Positions 16,803-25,126 of a stretch of 64,000 nt of DNA are shown here, piece by piece (the stretch's first letter is position 1; each line of letters opens with the position of its first letter). The translations under genes were made by a program, and so were the position numbers. Source of the stretch: Winogradskyella echinorum. GTDB taxonomy: Bacteria > Bacteroidota > Bacteroidia > Flavobacteriales > Flavobacteriaceae. The notes beneath the pieces were generated by a model. That model worked only from the letters and a program-made list of their open reading frames with translations. It did not search any database and was not told where the DNA came from. Location of the stretch: positions 265,468 through 329,467 of the forward strand of contig NZ_JACOQD010000003.1 of the NCBI RefSeq assembly GCF_014297365.1, in the 5' to 3' direction.

Positions 16803-17567
16803 ATGAAAAATAAAATTTTAACAATATTATGTTTAGTTATAAGTCTAACTGTATTTGGACAAGCATCTAATGATTGTTATGAAATAAAGTATTTGGACTT
16901 TTTTGGTTTAGACAACACGGAAATTATAAAATGGCCTGAATCTCAACTTAACGGACTATTGAAAATGGATTTCAGCAATGATAAAGGACAATCTGAAATT
17001 AAAACCAACTTCATAATTCCGATGATTGTATATCAATTAAAGGAATATCATCCTAATTGTAATAAAGACATTGATACGAGTTATTTTGATAAAATTTCAG
17101 AAATCTATCTAAAAATTAGAGGCATTGATTCAACCGATTTTCTAAAAAAATCAATTGCCGATAAAATTGACTTCTTACGCTCTGACTTCTATGCTCAAGT
17201 TGAAAATGTGGCTTATTTGCCTAAAATGACAGCAACTTTCGATGATGGCCCTTTTTATGGATTTGACTACAACGCGCAATCTGAATTAAAACCAACTAAA
17301 ACACAGAAAACCGAATTTGGGACTTTAGTTGTTTCAAAAGCTAATGATAAAACCATACTTACAAGCAAAGACAAAACCGGAACTATTATTTGGCAAAAGG
17401 CAATTACAGGATTATCAGACAGAAATTTAACCGAATTACATTTCGCCATTGACCCAATAGAATATAATTCCGTTGCTACAGTTGTCCATATGTATTCGGA
17501 AGGAGAAAGATTTACACTATATTTAAAAAGCGATGGAAGTTTTATGTATTACTTTCATTCTTGGTGA
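16803..17567 (+). CDS. secreted protein of unknown function, 254 residues
   Basis: Begins with signal peptide MKNKILTILCLVISLTVFGQ, cleaved about residue 20. The mature part has an acidic helical half (up to about 140) with two Cys (NDCYEIKY, HPNCNKD), then a beta-rich half (TEFGTLVVSKANDKTILTSKD, ATVVHMYSEGERFTLYLKSDG). I do not recognise a family. Codon use resembles the neighbours. The sequence AACGTTGCATAGCAATGGCC begins 12 bp after its stop and resembles the left arms of the attC-like repeats seen downstream of other genes in this region, without a clear right arm. Confidence 0.75.
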   Translation: MKNKILTILCLVISLTVFGQASNDCYEIKYLDFFGLDNTEIIKWPESQLNGLLKMDFSNDKGQSEIKTNFIIPMIVYQLKEYHPNCNKDIDTSYFDKISEIYLKIRGIDSTDFLKKSIADKIDFLRSDFYAQVENVAYLPKMTATFDDGPFYGFDYNAQSELKPTKTQKTEFGTLVVSKANDKTILTSKDKTGTIIWQKAITGLSDRNLTELHFAIDPIEYNSVATVVHMYSEGERFTLYLKSDGSFMYYFHSW

Positions 17568-17704
17568 TAAAACAATAAAAACGTTGCATAGCAATGGCCA
17601 GAGTCCGTTGTATACATCTAAAAATAAACGCAGAAATAGCATCGAATCTTACAAGTTTATAAAACACTAGTTTCTGAAAATGTTTAAAAACGCATAAATA
17701 AAAA

Positions 17705-18436
17705 ATGAACATAAAACAATTAGCATTCGGACTTCTAACTATTGGATTGATAAGTTGTAATTTAAAATCTAAAGAAAACAAACCTGTAGAAACACACACC
17801 TATCCTAACATAAAAATTGTTGGCGCCATGAAAAATGTGATGTGGAAGGGCGAACTAAGTAATAGTATTAATCTTGATACTATCTCTGATAAAAATGGGC
17901 TTTATGGACTAGGACCTGTGAGTTATTTAAAAGGAGAATTACTTATCAATAACGGAAATAGCTATGTCTCTGAAGTTACTTCAGATTCAACAATGACAGT
18001 TAAAAAGACATTTAAAGCGTCTGCACCTTTCTTTGTATATAGCAATGTAACCGAATGGACCGAAATAGAATTGCCTACTAATTTAAAAACCATTAAAGAT
18101 TTAGAAAAATTTATTGACGACAAAACATCTCATTTTATAAGACCTTTTACATTTAAAATAATCGGAAAGGTTTCAAGTGCAACCATACATATTCAGAATT
18201 TACCCGAAGGCTCCATAGTAACATCTCCTGCAGAGGCACATAAAGGCCAAACAAATTACACTATAGAAAATGAAAATGTCGAAATAGTTGGCTTTTTCTC
18301 AACTGAACACAAAGGAATTTTTACACATCACGACTCATTTTTACATATGCATTTAATTACAAAAGATGAAAGCAAAATGGGCCATTTAGATGCACTTAAA
18401 ATTGGGACAATGAAATTGTATTTACCAAAAAAATAA
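17705..18436 (+). CDS. acetolactate decarboxylase-like lipoprotein
   Basis: 243 residues. The C-terminal half resembles alpha-acetolactate decarboxylase, which forms acetoin from acetolactate: GLYGLGPVSYLKGELLINNG early, then GFFSTEHKGIFTHHDSFLHMHLITKDESKMGHLDAL, with the histidine cluster (HH...HMH) that binds zinc in the family. Unlike the usual cytoplasmic enzyme it has a lipoprotein signal, MNIKQLAFGLLTIGLISC (lipobox LISC), so it should be in the periplasm or on the outer membrane. No acetolactate synthase gene is near. Activity is inferred, not certain. Confidence 0.85.
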   Translation: MNIKQLAFGLLTIGLISCNLKSKENKPVETHTYPNIKIVGAMKNVMWKGELSNSINLDTISDKNGLYGLGPVSYLKGELLINNGNSYVSEVTSDSTMTVKKTFKASAPFFVYSNVTEWTEIELPTNLKTIKDLEKFIDDKTSHFIRPFTFKIIGKVSSATIHIQNLPEGSIVTSPAEAHKGQTNYTIENENVEIVGFFSTEHKGIFTHHDSFLHMHLITKDESKMGHLDALKIGTMKLYLPKK

Positions 18437-18547
18437 AGCAACCTTCCATAACTTGTATAAGTAAGTAAATGGTTATGCCATAGTTATCATAATTATTCGT
18501 AATTTTCTAATGATTAGATTTCTTTAACTAATTTTAAGCTAATCACA

Positions 18548-18576
18548 GTAGCAAATTACAAACAACTATTTGCTAC
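18548..18576. promoter_or_regulatory. perfect 9-bp inverted repeat before the 163-residue gene
   Basis: GTAGCAAAT (18548-18556) and ATTTGCTAC (18568-18576) are perfect complements 11 nt apart, ending 20 nt before the ATG at 18597. It may be a leader hairpin or an operator. No T-run follows. Confidence 0.5.
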
Positions 18577-18596
18577 GTAATTATAAAAACACCATA

Positions 18597-19088
18597 ATGA
18601 AAAATATTGCTATTTTGTTTTTAACCATGGGACTATTTGGTAATTTATTTGGTCAATCAGAAAAGAAAGATTCTAATTCTACAGACAACCAAGAACTTAG
18701 AATGGAATATAATGTGATGACCAATATTTCTTTAGAAACACTTAAGAAATATAAAAATGAAAAACGATACAAGAAAATCGAGGAAGGTATTTACATGGAT
18801 TTAAAAGATGAAGACGACGCCAAATATAGAATGACCATATCTTATGAGTTAGTAGCGAATGAAACCAACAATCAATATCCTTTAGAAGATATTTTAGACA
18901 AGTATTTAATGTACGTTTCGGATTTCTTAGCATCTAAAAACAAGGCAAATTCTAATACATTTATCTTTGAATTTGGCGGTTATCTCGATGAGATGATAAA
19001 AGCTAAAGAGATTATTGGCAAAAAAGTGTTCAATCGAGATATTAAAGGAGAGGATGGTAAAATATATACAGAATTAATCATTGAGTAA
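18597..19088 (+). CDS. secreted protein of unknown function, 163 residues
   Basis: Start at ATG 18597, giving signal peptide MKNIAILFLTMGLFGNLFGQ; the frame is open nine codons further up, but that start would bury the signal and overlap the inverted repeat at 18548-18576. The mature protein is highly charged and mostly helical (SLETLKKYKNEKRYKKIEEG), with no Cys and no motif I recognise. It lies 48 bp before a serine hydrolase gene on the same strand and may be cotranscribed with it. Confidence 0.72.
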   Translation: MKNIAILFLTMGLFGNLFGQSEKKDSNSTDNQELRMEYNVMTNISLETLKKYKNEKRYKKIEEGIYMDLKDEDDAKYRMTISYELVANETNNQYPLEDILDKYLMYVSDFLASKNKANSNTFIFEFGGYLDEMIKAKEIIGKKVFNRDIKGEDGKIYTELIIE

Positions 19089-19136
19089 AAGCAACATAAC
19101 AAATACCATCTAAAAATTAACATAACCACAACCAAA

Positions 19137-20432
19137 ATGAAATACACTAACCTAATTCTCACACTTTTTGCTTTTCTACTTTTTAACTCTTGTAAAAAGG
19201 AAATTAAAGAGACAGTTGTTTTAGAAAAATTTCCAATAGCAAATCCTAGTGATGTAGGTATGGTGACAGACAGCCTTGCTCAAATTGATGATATGGTAAA
19301 AAGTTATGTCGATGCTAATAAATATTCTGGCGCAGTAACTTTAATAGCCAAAAATGGCAAAATTATTTATGAATCGGCAGTTGGTTGGTCGGATTCTGCA
19401 AGAACTGAACCTTATAGAAAAGACCATTTATTTAGAATGGCATCTATGACCAAACCATTAACATCAGTAGCAGCAATGCAACTTATTGAAGCCGGTAAAC
19501 TTCAATTAGATGATCCAATTGGCAACTATATTCCTTCTTTTAATGAGACAGAAGTTTTAAACAGTTTTAATGCAGCAGACACAACTTGGACGAGTAAGCC
19601 ATCAAACAGAAAACCAACCATAAGACACCTGTTAACACATACAGCTGGTGTACCTTATGGTTTTATGAATCCTCCCGTAAACGGAGCTATTTTAGCGAAA
19701 AACAATATTCCGGATTTAAGTACTTATCTACCAATTACTATTGAAGAAACTGCTCATAAATTAGGTAATCTACCTTTGGTGCACCAACCTGGTGAAAAAT
19801 GGGTATATGGACTAAACACAGATGTTTTAGGTCGTGTAATAGAAGTTGTTTCAGGGCAAAAATTAGGTGATTATATCCGCGAACACATTACAAAACCTTT
19901 AGAGATAGAAAAGCTCGATTTCTACTTTAATGATTCTCTAACCAAGGATTTAACTAAAGTATTTGTACCTGGACAAAATGGGGAAATCAAACAAGTATCA
20001 AAAATGGGGAAATTCTATATTGCAGACTACCCTACACAAGGCGCTAAAACTTATTTGTCTGGTGGAAGTGGTATGACAGGTACTGCGCGCGATTATTTTC
20101 TATTTTGCCAAGCGATGCTAAATGATGGTATTCTTAATGGTCATCGTATTTTGAAAGCTGAAACCGCAAAATCTATGCACCAGAATCAGATTGACACTAT
20201 TACTTACCCATGGGGAAAATCAAAATTCGGTTTTGGGTTTGATGTTGCTAATGAGCATCCTAGGCGACCAAACGGAACGTATAGCTGGAGTGGAGCTTTT
20301 AGCACAGTGTTCTGGATAGACCCAGTGAATGAATTGATTGTTATTCAACTAAGACAAGTGCTTCAATCTCCTTACAACAACGAGATTAATTCAAAATTAG
20401 AAAAGATTGTATATGGTGCATTAGGTGAATAG
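19137..20432 (+). CDS. serine hydrolase, class C beta-lactamase fold, lipoprotein
   Basis: 431 residues with a lipobox (LLFNSC, Cys 19). The beta-lactamase / esterase / D-Ala-D-Ala peptidase fold (Pfam Beta-lactamase) is shown by S103-x-x-K106 in MASMTKPLTS, HLLTHTAGVPYGF, and Y224 in GEKWVYGLNTDVLGRVIEVVSG, which aligns with the YxN element although the spacing reads Y-G-L-N. It ends with GTYSWSGAFSTVFWIDP, the usual HxG-like region with WSGA. Such proteins are often esterases or peptidases; a beta-lactamase function is not implied. Convergent with the VF530 gene 5 bp away. Confidence 0.92.
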   Translation: MKYTNLILTLFAFLLFNSCKKEIKETVVLEKFPIANPSDVGMVTDSLAQIDDMVKSYVDANKYSGAVTLIAKNGKIIYESAVGWSDSARTEPYRKDHLFRMASMTKPLTSVAAMQLIEAGKLQLDDPIGNYIPSFNETEVLNSFNAADTTWTSKPSNRKPTIRHLLTHTAGVPYGFMNPPVNGAILAKNNIPDLSTYLPITIEETAHKLGNLPLVHQPGEKWVYGLNTDVLGRVIEVVSGQKLGDYIREHITKPLEIEKLDFYFNDSLTKDLTKVFVPGQNGEIKQVSKMGKFYIADYPTQGAKTYLSGGSGMTGTARDYFLFCQAMLNDGILNGHRILKAETAKSMHQNQIDTITYPWGKSKFGFGFDVANEHPRRPNGTYSWSGAFSTVFWIDPVNELIVIQLRQVLQSPYNNEINSKLEKIVYGALGE

Positions 20433-20437
20433 ATACA

Positions 20438-20662
20438 TTAACGATTTTTACGCAACATCTCTAAATACATATTTTCTACCTTAGTTCTTGCCCAAGGCGT
20501 ACGTCTTAGAAATTTTAAGCTCGATTTTACAGAAGGGTCGTGAGTAAAACAGCGAATGTTTATCTGGTAACCCATATATTCCCAGCCATAATGAGCTTGT
20601 AGCTCAGTAATAATCTGTTCTAGTTTTATTCCGTGAAGTGGGTTATTAGGCTGAGTAGACAA
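20438..20662 (-). CDS. VF530 / DUF2132 family protein
   Basis: 74 residues, matching the small family first known as VF530 of Vibrio fischeri: [51 protein letters not shown] and KVENMYLE. A structure of this family suggested DNA binding, but its cellular role is unknown. It starts 1 bp before the stop of the DUF6500 gene on the same strand, so the two are probably cotranscribed. Confidence 0.9.
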   Translation of the reverse strand: MSTQPNNPLHGIKLEQIITELQAHYGWEYMGYQINIRCFTHDPSVKSSLKFLRRTPWARTKVENMYLEMLRKNR

Positions 20663-20663
20663 A

Positions 20664-20879
20664 CTATAAGTTTTTAACTAATTCTTTAATCTTCACTGCT
20701 TTTTCAAAATGATCTAACGTATGTGTTTGTATCCACCAAGTGGCAGCTTCCATTAATAACTCAGGAGTATCATTTTTATTTTTAAAAAAAGCATAAAAAG
20801 AAATTCCAACATTAGTTCCTTTTTGTGCAATTTTTTTATCGCAAACTTCTAAAATTTTGATTTTGAGGATTGGAGTCAT
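20664..20879 (-). CDS. DUF6500-type small protein
   Basis: 71 residues, cytoplasmic, no signal or membrane segment. The pattern [59 protein letters not shown] fits a small uncharacterised family (DUF6500, by memory). It is 69 bp downstream of rhlE and 1 bp upstream of the VF530 gene. Function unknown. Confidence 0.78.
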   Translation of the reverse strand: MTPILKIKILEVCDKKIAQKGTNVGISFYAFFKNKNDTPELLMEAATWWIQTHTLDHFEKAVKIKELVKNL

Positions 20880-20948
20880 TACATTATATTTTTTTACAAA
20901 GAGGTTACCTTTTTGTCATTGCTACCAATACAGGAATGACAATAGCAA

Positions 20949-22244
20949 CTAGCGTCTATTCTCGTTATTACGTCTACGGTTTTTATTTCTATTTCGGCTA
21001 GAATTCTTATTATTACTTGAGTTGTTTTTAGAACTAGCTTTTGAGTTTGAACTGCGTCTACGACCCTGATTTCTATTCTGGCCAGGTTTAACAGGCTCAG
21101 TTGAAGCATTTGGATCTGGCTCAAAACCTTCAACAATCTCAACATCAATTTTCATATCAATTAATTTCTCAATATCTCTTAAATACGTTGTTTCATCTGC
21201 ACTTACTAATGAGATAGCTTCTCCACTTGCTCCTGCTCTACCTGTTCTACCGATTCTATGAACATAGTCTTCAGAAATATTAGGCAACTCAAAATTAATA
21301 ACATGTGGCAATAACGGAATATCTAATCCACGAGCCGCAATATCTGTAGCAACCAATACTCTTATTGAACCGTTTTTAAATCCGGCTAAAGCTTTGGTTC
21401 TTGCCCCTTGACTTTTATTTCCATGAATTGCAGCGGCAGAAATACCTGCACTAATCATTTTTTTACAAAGCTTATTAGCTCCATGCTTTGTTCTGGTAAA
21501 AACTAATACTTGTTTCCAATTACCCTCAGAAATAAGCTTAATAATTAAGCCTGTTTTTTTACCTTTTGCGACACGGTAAACTTTCTGGTCAATAATTTCA
21601 ACAGCCGTATTCTCTGGCGTTGCTTCAACTTGCACTGGATTATTAAGAATAGAATACGCTAACTTTTTAATATCCTTAGAAAATGTTGCAGAGAACATTA
21701 AATTTTGGCGTTTGTCTGGCATTAACTTCATTACACGCTCTATATCGCGCAAAAAGCCCATATCTAGCATACGATCTGCCTCATCTAATACAAAAACCTC
21801 AACACGCTTTAAAGATAACGCACCTTGACTCTCTAAATCTATTAAACGACCAGGTGTAGCGACTAAAACATCTATACCTTGTCTTATTCTTGCAACTTGT
21901 GGTTTTTGGTTAACACCACCAAAAATAACTGCGCTTCTTATATTTAAAAATTCGCTGTACTCCTTTACATTATCATAAACTTGAGCAGCTAACTCTCGTG
22001 TTGGAGTTAAAATCAACGCTCGTATTGGTCTAAACTTTGCTTTAGGGTTTTCTGATAAGTAATGTAATAATGGCAAGGTAAAACCTGCTGTTTTCCCTGT
22101 ACCAGTTTGTGCTGATGCTAATACATCTTTACCTTCTAAAACTGGCGGAATGGCTTTGGCTTGTATTGGTGAAGGAGTTTCGTATCCTTTTTTACTAATA
22201 GCTTTTAGTAAAGGCTCGGATAAGCCTAATGATTTAAATGACAT
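20949..22244 (-). CDS. rhlE: DEAD-box RNA helicase, RhlE type
   Basis: ATP-dependent RNA helicase, 431 residues from the ATG at 22244 ([13 protein letters not shown]); an ATG eight codons upstream is also in frame but less likely. All motifs are present: Q motif [19 protein letters not shown], Ia PTRELA, Ib [40 protein letters not shown]. The C-terminal 50 residues are a basic Asn/Arg/Ser-rich tail ([14 protein letters not shown]), typical of RNA-binding extensions. A minus-strand -7 box TACCTTTG lies at 22298-22305. Probably involved in ribosome assembly or mRNA decay. Confidence 0.95.
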   Translation of the reverse strand: MSFKSLGLSEPLLKAISKKGYETPSPIQAKAIPPVLEGKDVLASAQTGTGKTAGFTLPLLHYLSENPKAKFRPIRALILTPTRELAAQVYDNVKEYSEFLNIRSAVIFGGVNQKPQVARIRQGIDVLVATPGRLIDLESQGALSLKRVEVFVLDEADRMLDMGFLRDIERVMKLMPDKRQNLMFSATFSKDIKKLAYSILNNPVQVEATPENTAVEIIDQKVYRVAKGKKTGLIIKLISEGNWKQVLVFTRTKHGANKLCKKMISAGISAAAIHGNKSQGARTKALAGFKNGSIRVLVATDIAARGLDIPLLPHVINFELPNISEDYVHRIGRTGRAGASGEAISLVSADETTYLRDIEKLIDMKIDVEIVEGFEPDPNASTEPVKPGQNRNQGRRRSSNSKASSKNNSSNNKNSSRNRNKNRRRNNENRR

Positions 22245-22297
22245 ATATATTATTTGGTAAATGACCATCTAATTTTTAGTGTCATTCTTCTTAGCTG

Positions 22298-22305
22298 CAA
22301 AGGTA
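22298..22305 (-). promoter_or_regulatory. -7 box of the rhlE promoter
   Basis: TACCTTTG on the minus strand matches TAnnTTTG, 53 bp upstream of the rhlE ATG at 22244. No good -33 element is visible. Confidence 0.5.
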
Positions 22306-22337
22306 GTGTTAATTTATTCGCTACCGTATATTTAGTT

Positions 22338-22407
22338 GACTTTCTAAAAATTTTCAATTAACTTCGTTTAACGTCTGATATAAGTCATTAAAACGGACTC
22401 ATATCAC
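22338..22407 (+). repeat. upstream repeat, copy A (before the AraC gene)
   Basis: Two blocks, 22338-22378 and 22387-22407, recur upstream of the hydrolase gene at 24993-25033 (35 of 41 identical) and 25064-25084 (18 of 21 identical). This copy has TAACTTCG at the position of a -7 box, one mismatch from TAnnTTTG. It ends 21 bp before the ATG at 22429. Confidence 0.75.
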
Positions 22408-22428
22408 TTAAGTTAGCCACAATTAAAG

Positions 22429-23277
22429 ATGCTACACAAGCCGATTAAATTTCAAGCCATAGAATACAAAGGGAAAATTGTATTTGAAAAAGTAAAGCTG
22501 ACCACTTTTAACAGAATTCCCAAACTTTTTAATGATAATGAATCATGCTTCATGTTTATAGACAAAGGAAGTTTTATAGTTAGAACGCCAAACAAGTTAG
22601 TCACATTTGAAGAAGGTAGTGGAATGTTGGCTAAGTGTTTCAATTACTATACTGAAACTTCACTGAAACAACAACTAAAGAATGAAACATTTGAACTTAT
22701 TGGAGTTCTACTCTACCCTGAACTTGTCAAACAAATATTTCCGTATCAACATAGTATTGAAGCCAATAACAATTACAACATTAACAAAATACAGGTTGAC
22801 AAAATGCTATTAAATTTCAAAAATAGCATTAACATAATTCTTGATAATCCACAACTTGCTGATGAAGCTTTAATCTTAAATAAACTGCGGGAGTTTATTA
22901 TTTTGATGACCAAAGCGACTCAATCAAAATCAGAACCAGAGTTTCTCAAACAAATATTTAGTCCTTATGAATTCAGTTTCAAAAAGACAATAGAAAACAA
23001 CCTGTATGCGAGTTTATCTCTTAATGAGTTAGCTCATTTATGTAACATGAGTTTATCTAGTTTCAACCGTAAATTCAAAGAAATATACAAAGAAAGTCCA
23101 AAAAAATATATCACTTCCAAAAAACTAGAAAAAGCAACTGTACTACTGCGTCAAAATAATTCTAGAATTGCAGAGGTTGCTTATGATTGTGGTTTCGAAT
23201 CCACATCTACCTTTAACCGTCTTTTTCAAAAGTCTTATCAGAAAAGTCCTTCGCAGTTTATTCTTGACACGAAATGA
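22429..23277 (+). CDS. AraC family transcriptional regulator
   Basis: 282 residues. The C-terminal 100 residues form the double helix-turn-helix of AraC/XylS proteins (SLNELAHLCNMSLSSFNRKFKEIYKESPKKYI and IAEVAYDCGFESTSTFNRLFQKSYQKSPSQF). The N-terminal 170 residues are a cupin-like sensing domain without recognisable ligand residues. Genes for an SRPBCC protein and an SDR follow on the same strand and are natural targets. The upstream repeat it shares with the hydrolase gene (25127) makes that gene a second possible target. Confidence 0.92.
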   Translation: MLHKPIKFQAIEYKGKIVFEKVKLTTFNRIPKLFNDNESCFMFIDKGSFIVRTPNKLVTFEEGSGMLAKCFNYYTETSLKQQLKNETFELIGVLLYPELVKQIFPYQHSIEANNNYNINKIQVDKMLLNFKNSINIILDNPQLADEALILNKLREFIILMTKATQSKSEPEFLKQIFSPYEFSFKKTIENNLYASLSLNELAHLCNMSLSSFNRKFKEIYKESPKKYITSKKLEKATVLLRQNNSRIAEVAYDCGFESTSTFNRLFQKSYQKSPSQFILDTK

Positions 23278-23367
23278 GCAATTATTGAGATAAACTGCAA
23301 TACAGTTCTATTTCACTCTTCCCAACTTTGTAATCGTAAGATTATAAAGAATTAATAAAATCAAAAA

Positions 23368-23961
23368 ATGATGAAAAAAACAGGTATTTCAGCCTTGTTC
23401 ATAATGTTGATTATGGGCTTGGGAACACAACAAATTTATGCACAAAAAAAACAAAAAGAGATGAAATTAATGAAAGTCAATTATGAAATCGAAGTAAATG
23501 TAAGCCCCCAAAAAGCTTGGGAAGTATTAGCCTCATATGGTGATGTAGGAAGTTATCATTCTGGGATAAAATCTTCAGAATCTGTTAACGGAAGTGGTAA
23601 TATTGCGGAATTAGGTTGTGACAGAGTTTGCTATTTGGAAGATGGTAAAAGAAAAATTACTGTGAAGGAAAAAATAATTGATATTAAAGATGGCGAACAT
23701 TATACTTATGAAGTATACGATTGGGTAAATTTTCCGCTTAAAAAAATGCAAAACACCTTTGGTGTAAAAACTGTTAATGGTAAAACTGTTATTTACCAAA
23801 CTATTCGCTATCGATTAAAGCCAAGAATTATGACTTGGCCAATGAAAGGGAAGATGAGAAATTCGGCTTACGAAGCTTTAATTGCCTACAAACACTATAT
23901 GGAAACAGGTGAAAAAAATGTGAGTATGGACGTGCTTAAAAAGAAGTATAAAAAAGTCTAG
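23368..23961 (+). CDS. secreted SRPBCC-fold protein
   Basis: 197 residues: signal peptide to about IYAQ (residue 25), then a START/Bet v1-like ligand-binding domain (MKVNYEIEVNVSPQKAWEVLASYGDVGSYHSGI, then LEDGKRKITVKEKIIDIKDGEHYTYEVYDW). These domains bind hydrophobic ligands in a deep cavity, and polyketide-cyclase-like members are common. It is 2 bp upstream of the SDR gene, so the two form an operon downstream of the AraC gene. The ligand is unknown. Confidence 0.87.
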   Translation: MMKKTGISALFIMLIMGLGTQQIYAQKKQKEMKLMKVNYEIEVNVSPQKAWEVLASYGDVGSYHSGIKSSESVNGSGNIAELGCDRVCYLEDGKRKITVKEKIIDIKDGEHYTYEVYDWVNFPLKKMQNTFGVKTVNGKTVIYQTIRYRLKPRIMTWPMKGKMRNSAYEALIAYKHYMETGEKNVSMDVLKKKYKKV

Positions 23962-23963
23962 CC

Positions 23964-24710
23964 ATGAAGTTGAACAATAAGGTAGCGATTGTAACAGGTG
24001 GTGTAAGTGGCATTGGTCTTGCCTCAGCACAGCTTTTTAAAAAAGAAGGGGCAAAAGTAATTGTAAATGCAAGAAATGAACAACGTTTAAATGAATCTAA
24101 AGAACAATTTAAAAATGAATTTGATTCGATTCTAAAAGCGGATGTTTCTAAGCCTAATGAAATAGAGCGTTTATATAGTCAAGTACATAACACATATGGA
24201 AAAATTGATGTCCTTTATCTTAATGCTGGAACAGGAAAACTTATGCCATTTGAAATGATTGATGAAGATGCTTTTGACTATATGGTAGATGTGAATTTTA
24301 AAGGTATTTTTTATGGAATACAAAAAGCATTACCCTTCTTAAACGATAACGCCAGTATTATTATCACTACTTCAGTTACTAATCAAATGGCAGACCCATA
24401 TACAACAGCGTATGCAGCTACTAAAGCGGCTATAGCTTCTCTAATTAAAACTTTGGCAGCAAGTTTAAGTCCAAAAGGTATCCGAATAAATGCGGTGAGT
24501 CCTGGACCAGTAGAAACGCCAATATTTTCTAAAGTAGGAATTCCAGCAGAACAATTACCTGAAATGATGGAAATGGTATCTCAAAAAATACCTATAGGTA
24601 GGATAGGAAAAGTTTCTGAACTAGCAAACGTTGCTTTATTCTTAGCTTCAGACGATTCATCCTTTATGACTGGAAGTGAGGTGGTTTGTGATGGAGGATA
24701 TTCTTTATAA
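23964..24710 (+). CDS. SDR family oxidoreductase
   Basis: Classical short-chain dehydrogenase/reductase of 248 residues, cytoplasmic. Rossmann motif TGGVSGIG (11-18), NAG in LYLNAGTGK, catalytic Ser in ITTSV and Tyr/Lys in YAATKAA, then NAVSPGPVETPI and MTGSEVVCDGGYSL. The arginine in NARNEQ after beta-2 suggests NADP(H). It is cotranscribed with the SRPBCC gene (2-bp gap). The substrate cannot be told; FabG-like and quinone-reductase-like members share these features. An attC-like repeat begins 15 bp past its stop. Confidence 0.94.
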   Translation: MKLNNKVAIVTGGVSGIGLASAQLFKKEGAKVIVNARNEQRLNESKEQFKNEFDSILKADVSKPNEIERLYSQVHNTYGKIDVLYLNAGTGKLMPFEMIDEDAFDYMVDVNFKGIFYGIQKALPFLNDNASIIITTSVTNQMADPYTTAYAATKAAIASLIKTLAASLSPKGIRINAVSPGPVETPIFSKVGIPAEQLPEMMEMVSQKIPIGRIGKVSELANVALFLASDDSSFMTGSEVVCDGGYSL

Positions 24711-24724
24711 TAATAACTGTGGCT

Positions 24725-24851
24725 AACATTGTGTATAAGCAATAGCGGATTAAGTGTAAACTTGAACCGTTTTTGCTTTTCATTAATTATATTGTTTACC
24801 GAAAAGTAATAGTGCAAAATCCGCTACCGCTCATACACTATACCGTTAAAC
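24725..24851. repeat. attC-like imperfect inverted repeat, upstream of the hydrolase gene
   Basis: AAC (24725-24727) leads into a 21-nt arm at 24731-24751 (GTGTATAAGC...GCGGATT). Its complement lies at 24818-24838 with 18 of 21 matches. A small internal pair GTAAAC/GTTTAC lies between them. The right side ends TACCGTTAAAC, so GTTAAAC (24845-24851) fits the integron core consensus GTTRRRY opposite the AAC. The mismatched, extrahelical bases are what attC sites show. The left side GGCTAAC does not fit RYYYAAC fully. No integrase is in the window. Confidence 0.55.
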
Positions 24852-24859
24852 GATCTTCT

Positions 24860-24937
24860 TTAAAAAAACTCAGCATACTGCATTATACCAAAATCAAAGC
24901 TATAGAAATCTATGTTTTTGTTAACTACTAATGGTAT
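24860..24937 (-). pseudogene. 3' remnant of a uracil-DNA glycosylase-fold gene
   Basis: The minus strand reads IPLVV, then KNIDFYSFDFGIMQYAEFF, then TAA. The last 19 residues match the C-terminus of the intact gene at 26355-27038 (KNPNFNTFDFRVMQYAEFF) at 13 of 19 positions. At DNA level the stretch CTCAGCATACTGCATTA and the flank ACCGTTAAA are shared. There is no recognisable reading frame upstream of about 24950, so this is a fragment of a diverged second copy. Confidence 0.75.
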
Positions 24938-24992
24938 CAATTTTCTTACATTAAGAAACAACACCAACTTTCTGACTATCAAATATTTAATT

Positions 24993-25084
24993 GAATTTCT
25001 GAAAATTTTCAACTAATTTTGTTTAACTTCTGACTTAAATAAATTTCTCAACAAAGTCGAAGTATTAAAACGGGCTAAGATCAC
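24993..25084 (+). repeat. upstream repeat, copy B (before the hydrolase gene)
   Basis: Same two blocks as at 22338-22407, with 22 more nt between them. TAATTTTG at 25014-25021 matches the -7 consensus TAnnTTTG exactly, so this repeat probably contains the promoter. The ATG of the hydrolase is 43 bp past the end of the repeat. Confidence 0.75.
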
Positions 25085-25126
25085 CCTAGCCATAAACAGA
25101 ATCAACCAAAGTTAAACCAGAACAAA

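Noticed and set aside
19137..20432. Antibiotic-resistance beta-lactamase
   Set aside because: The fold and SxxK are present, but the sequence looks like the esterase/peptidase group and it is a lipoprotein; nothing shows beta-lactam hydrolysis.
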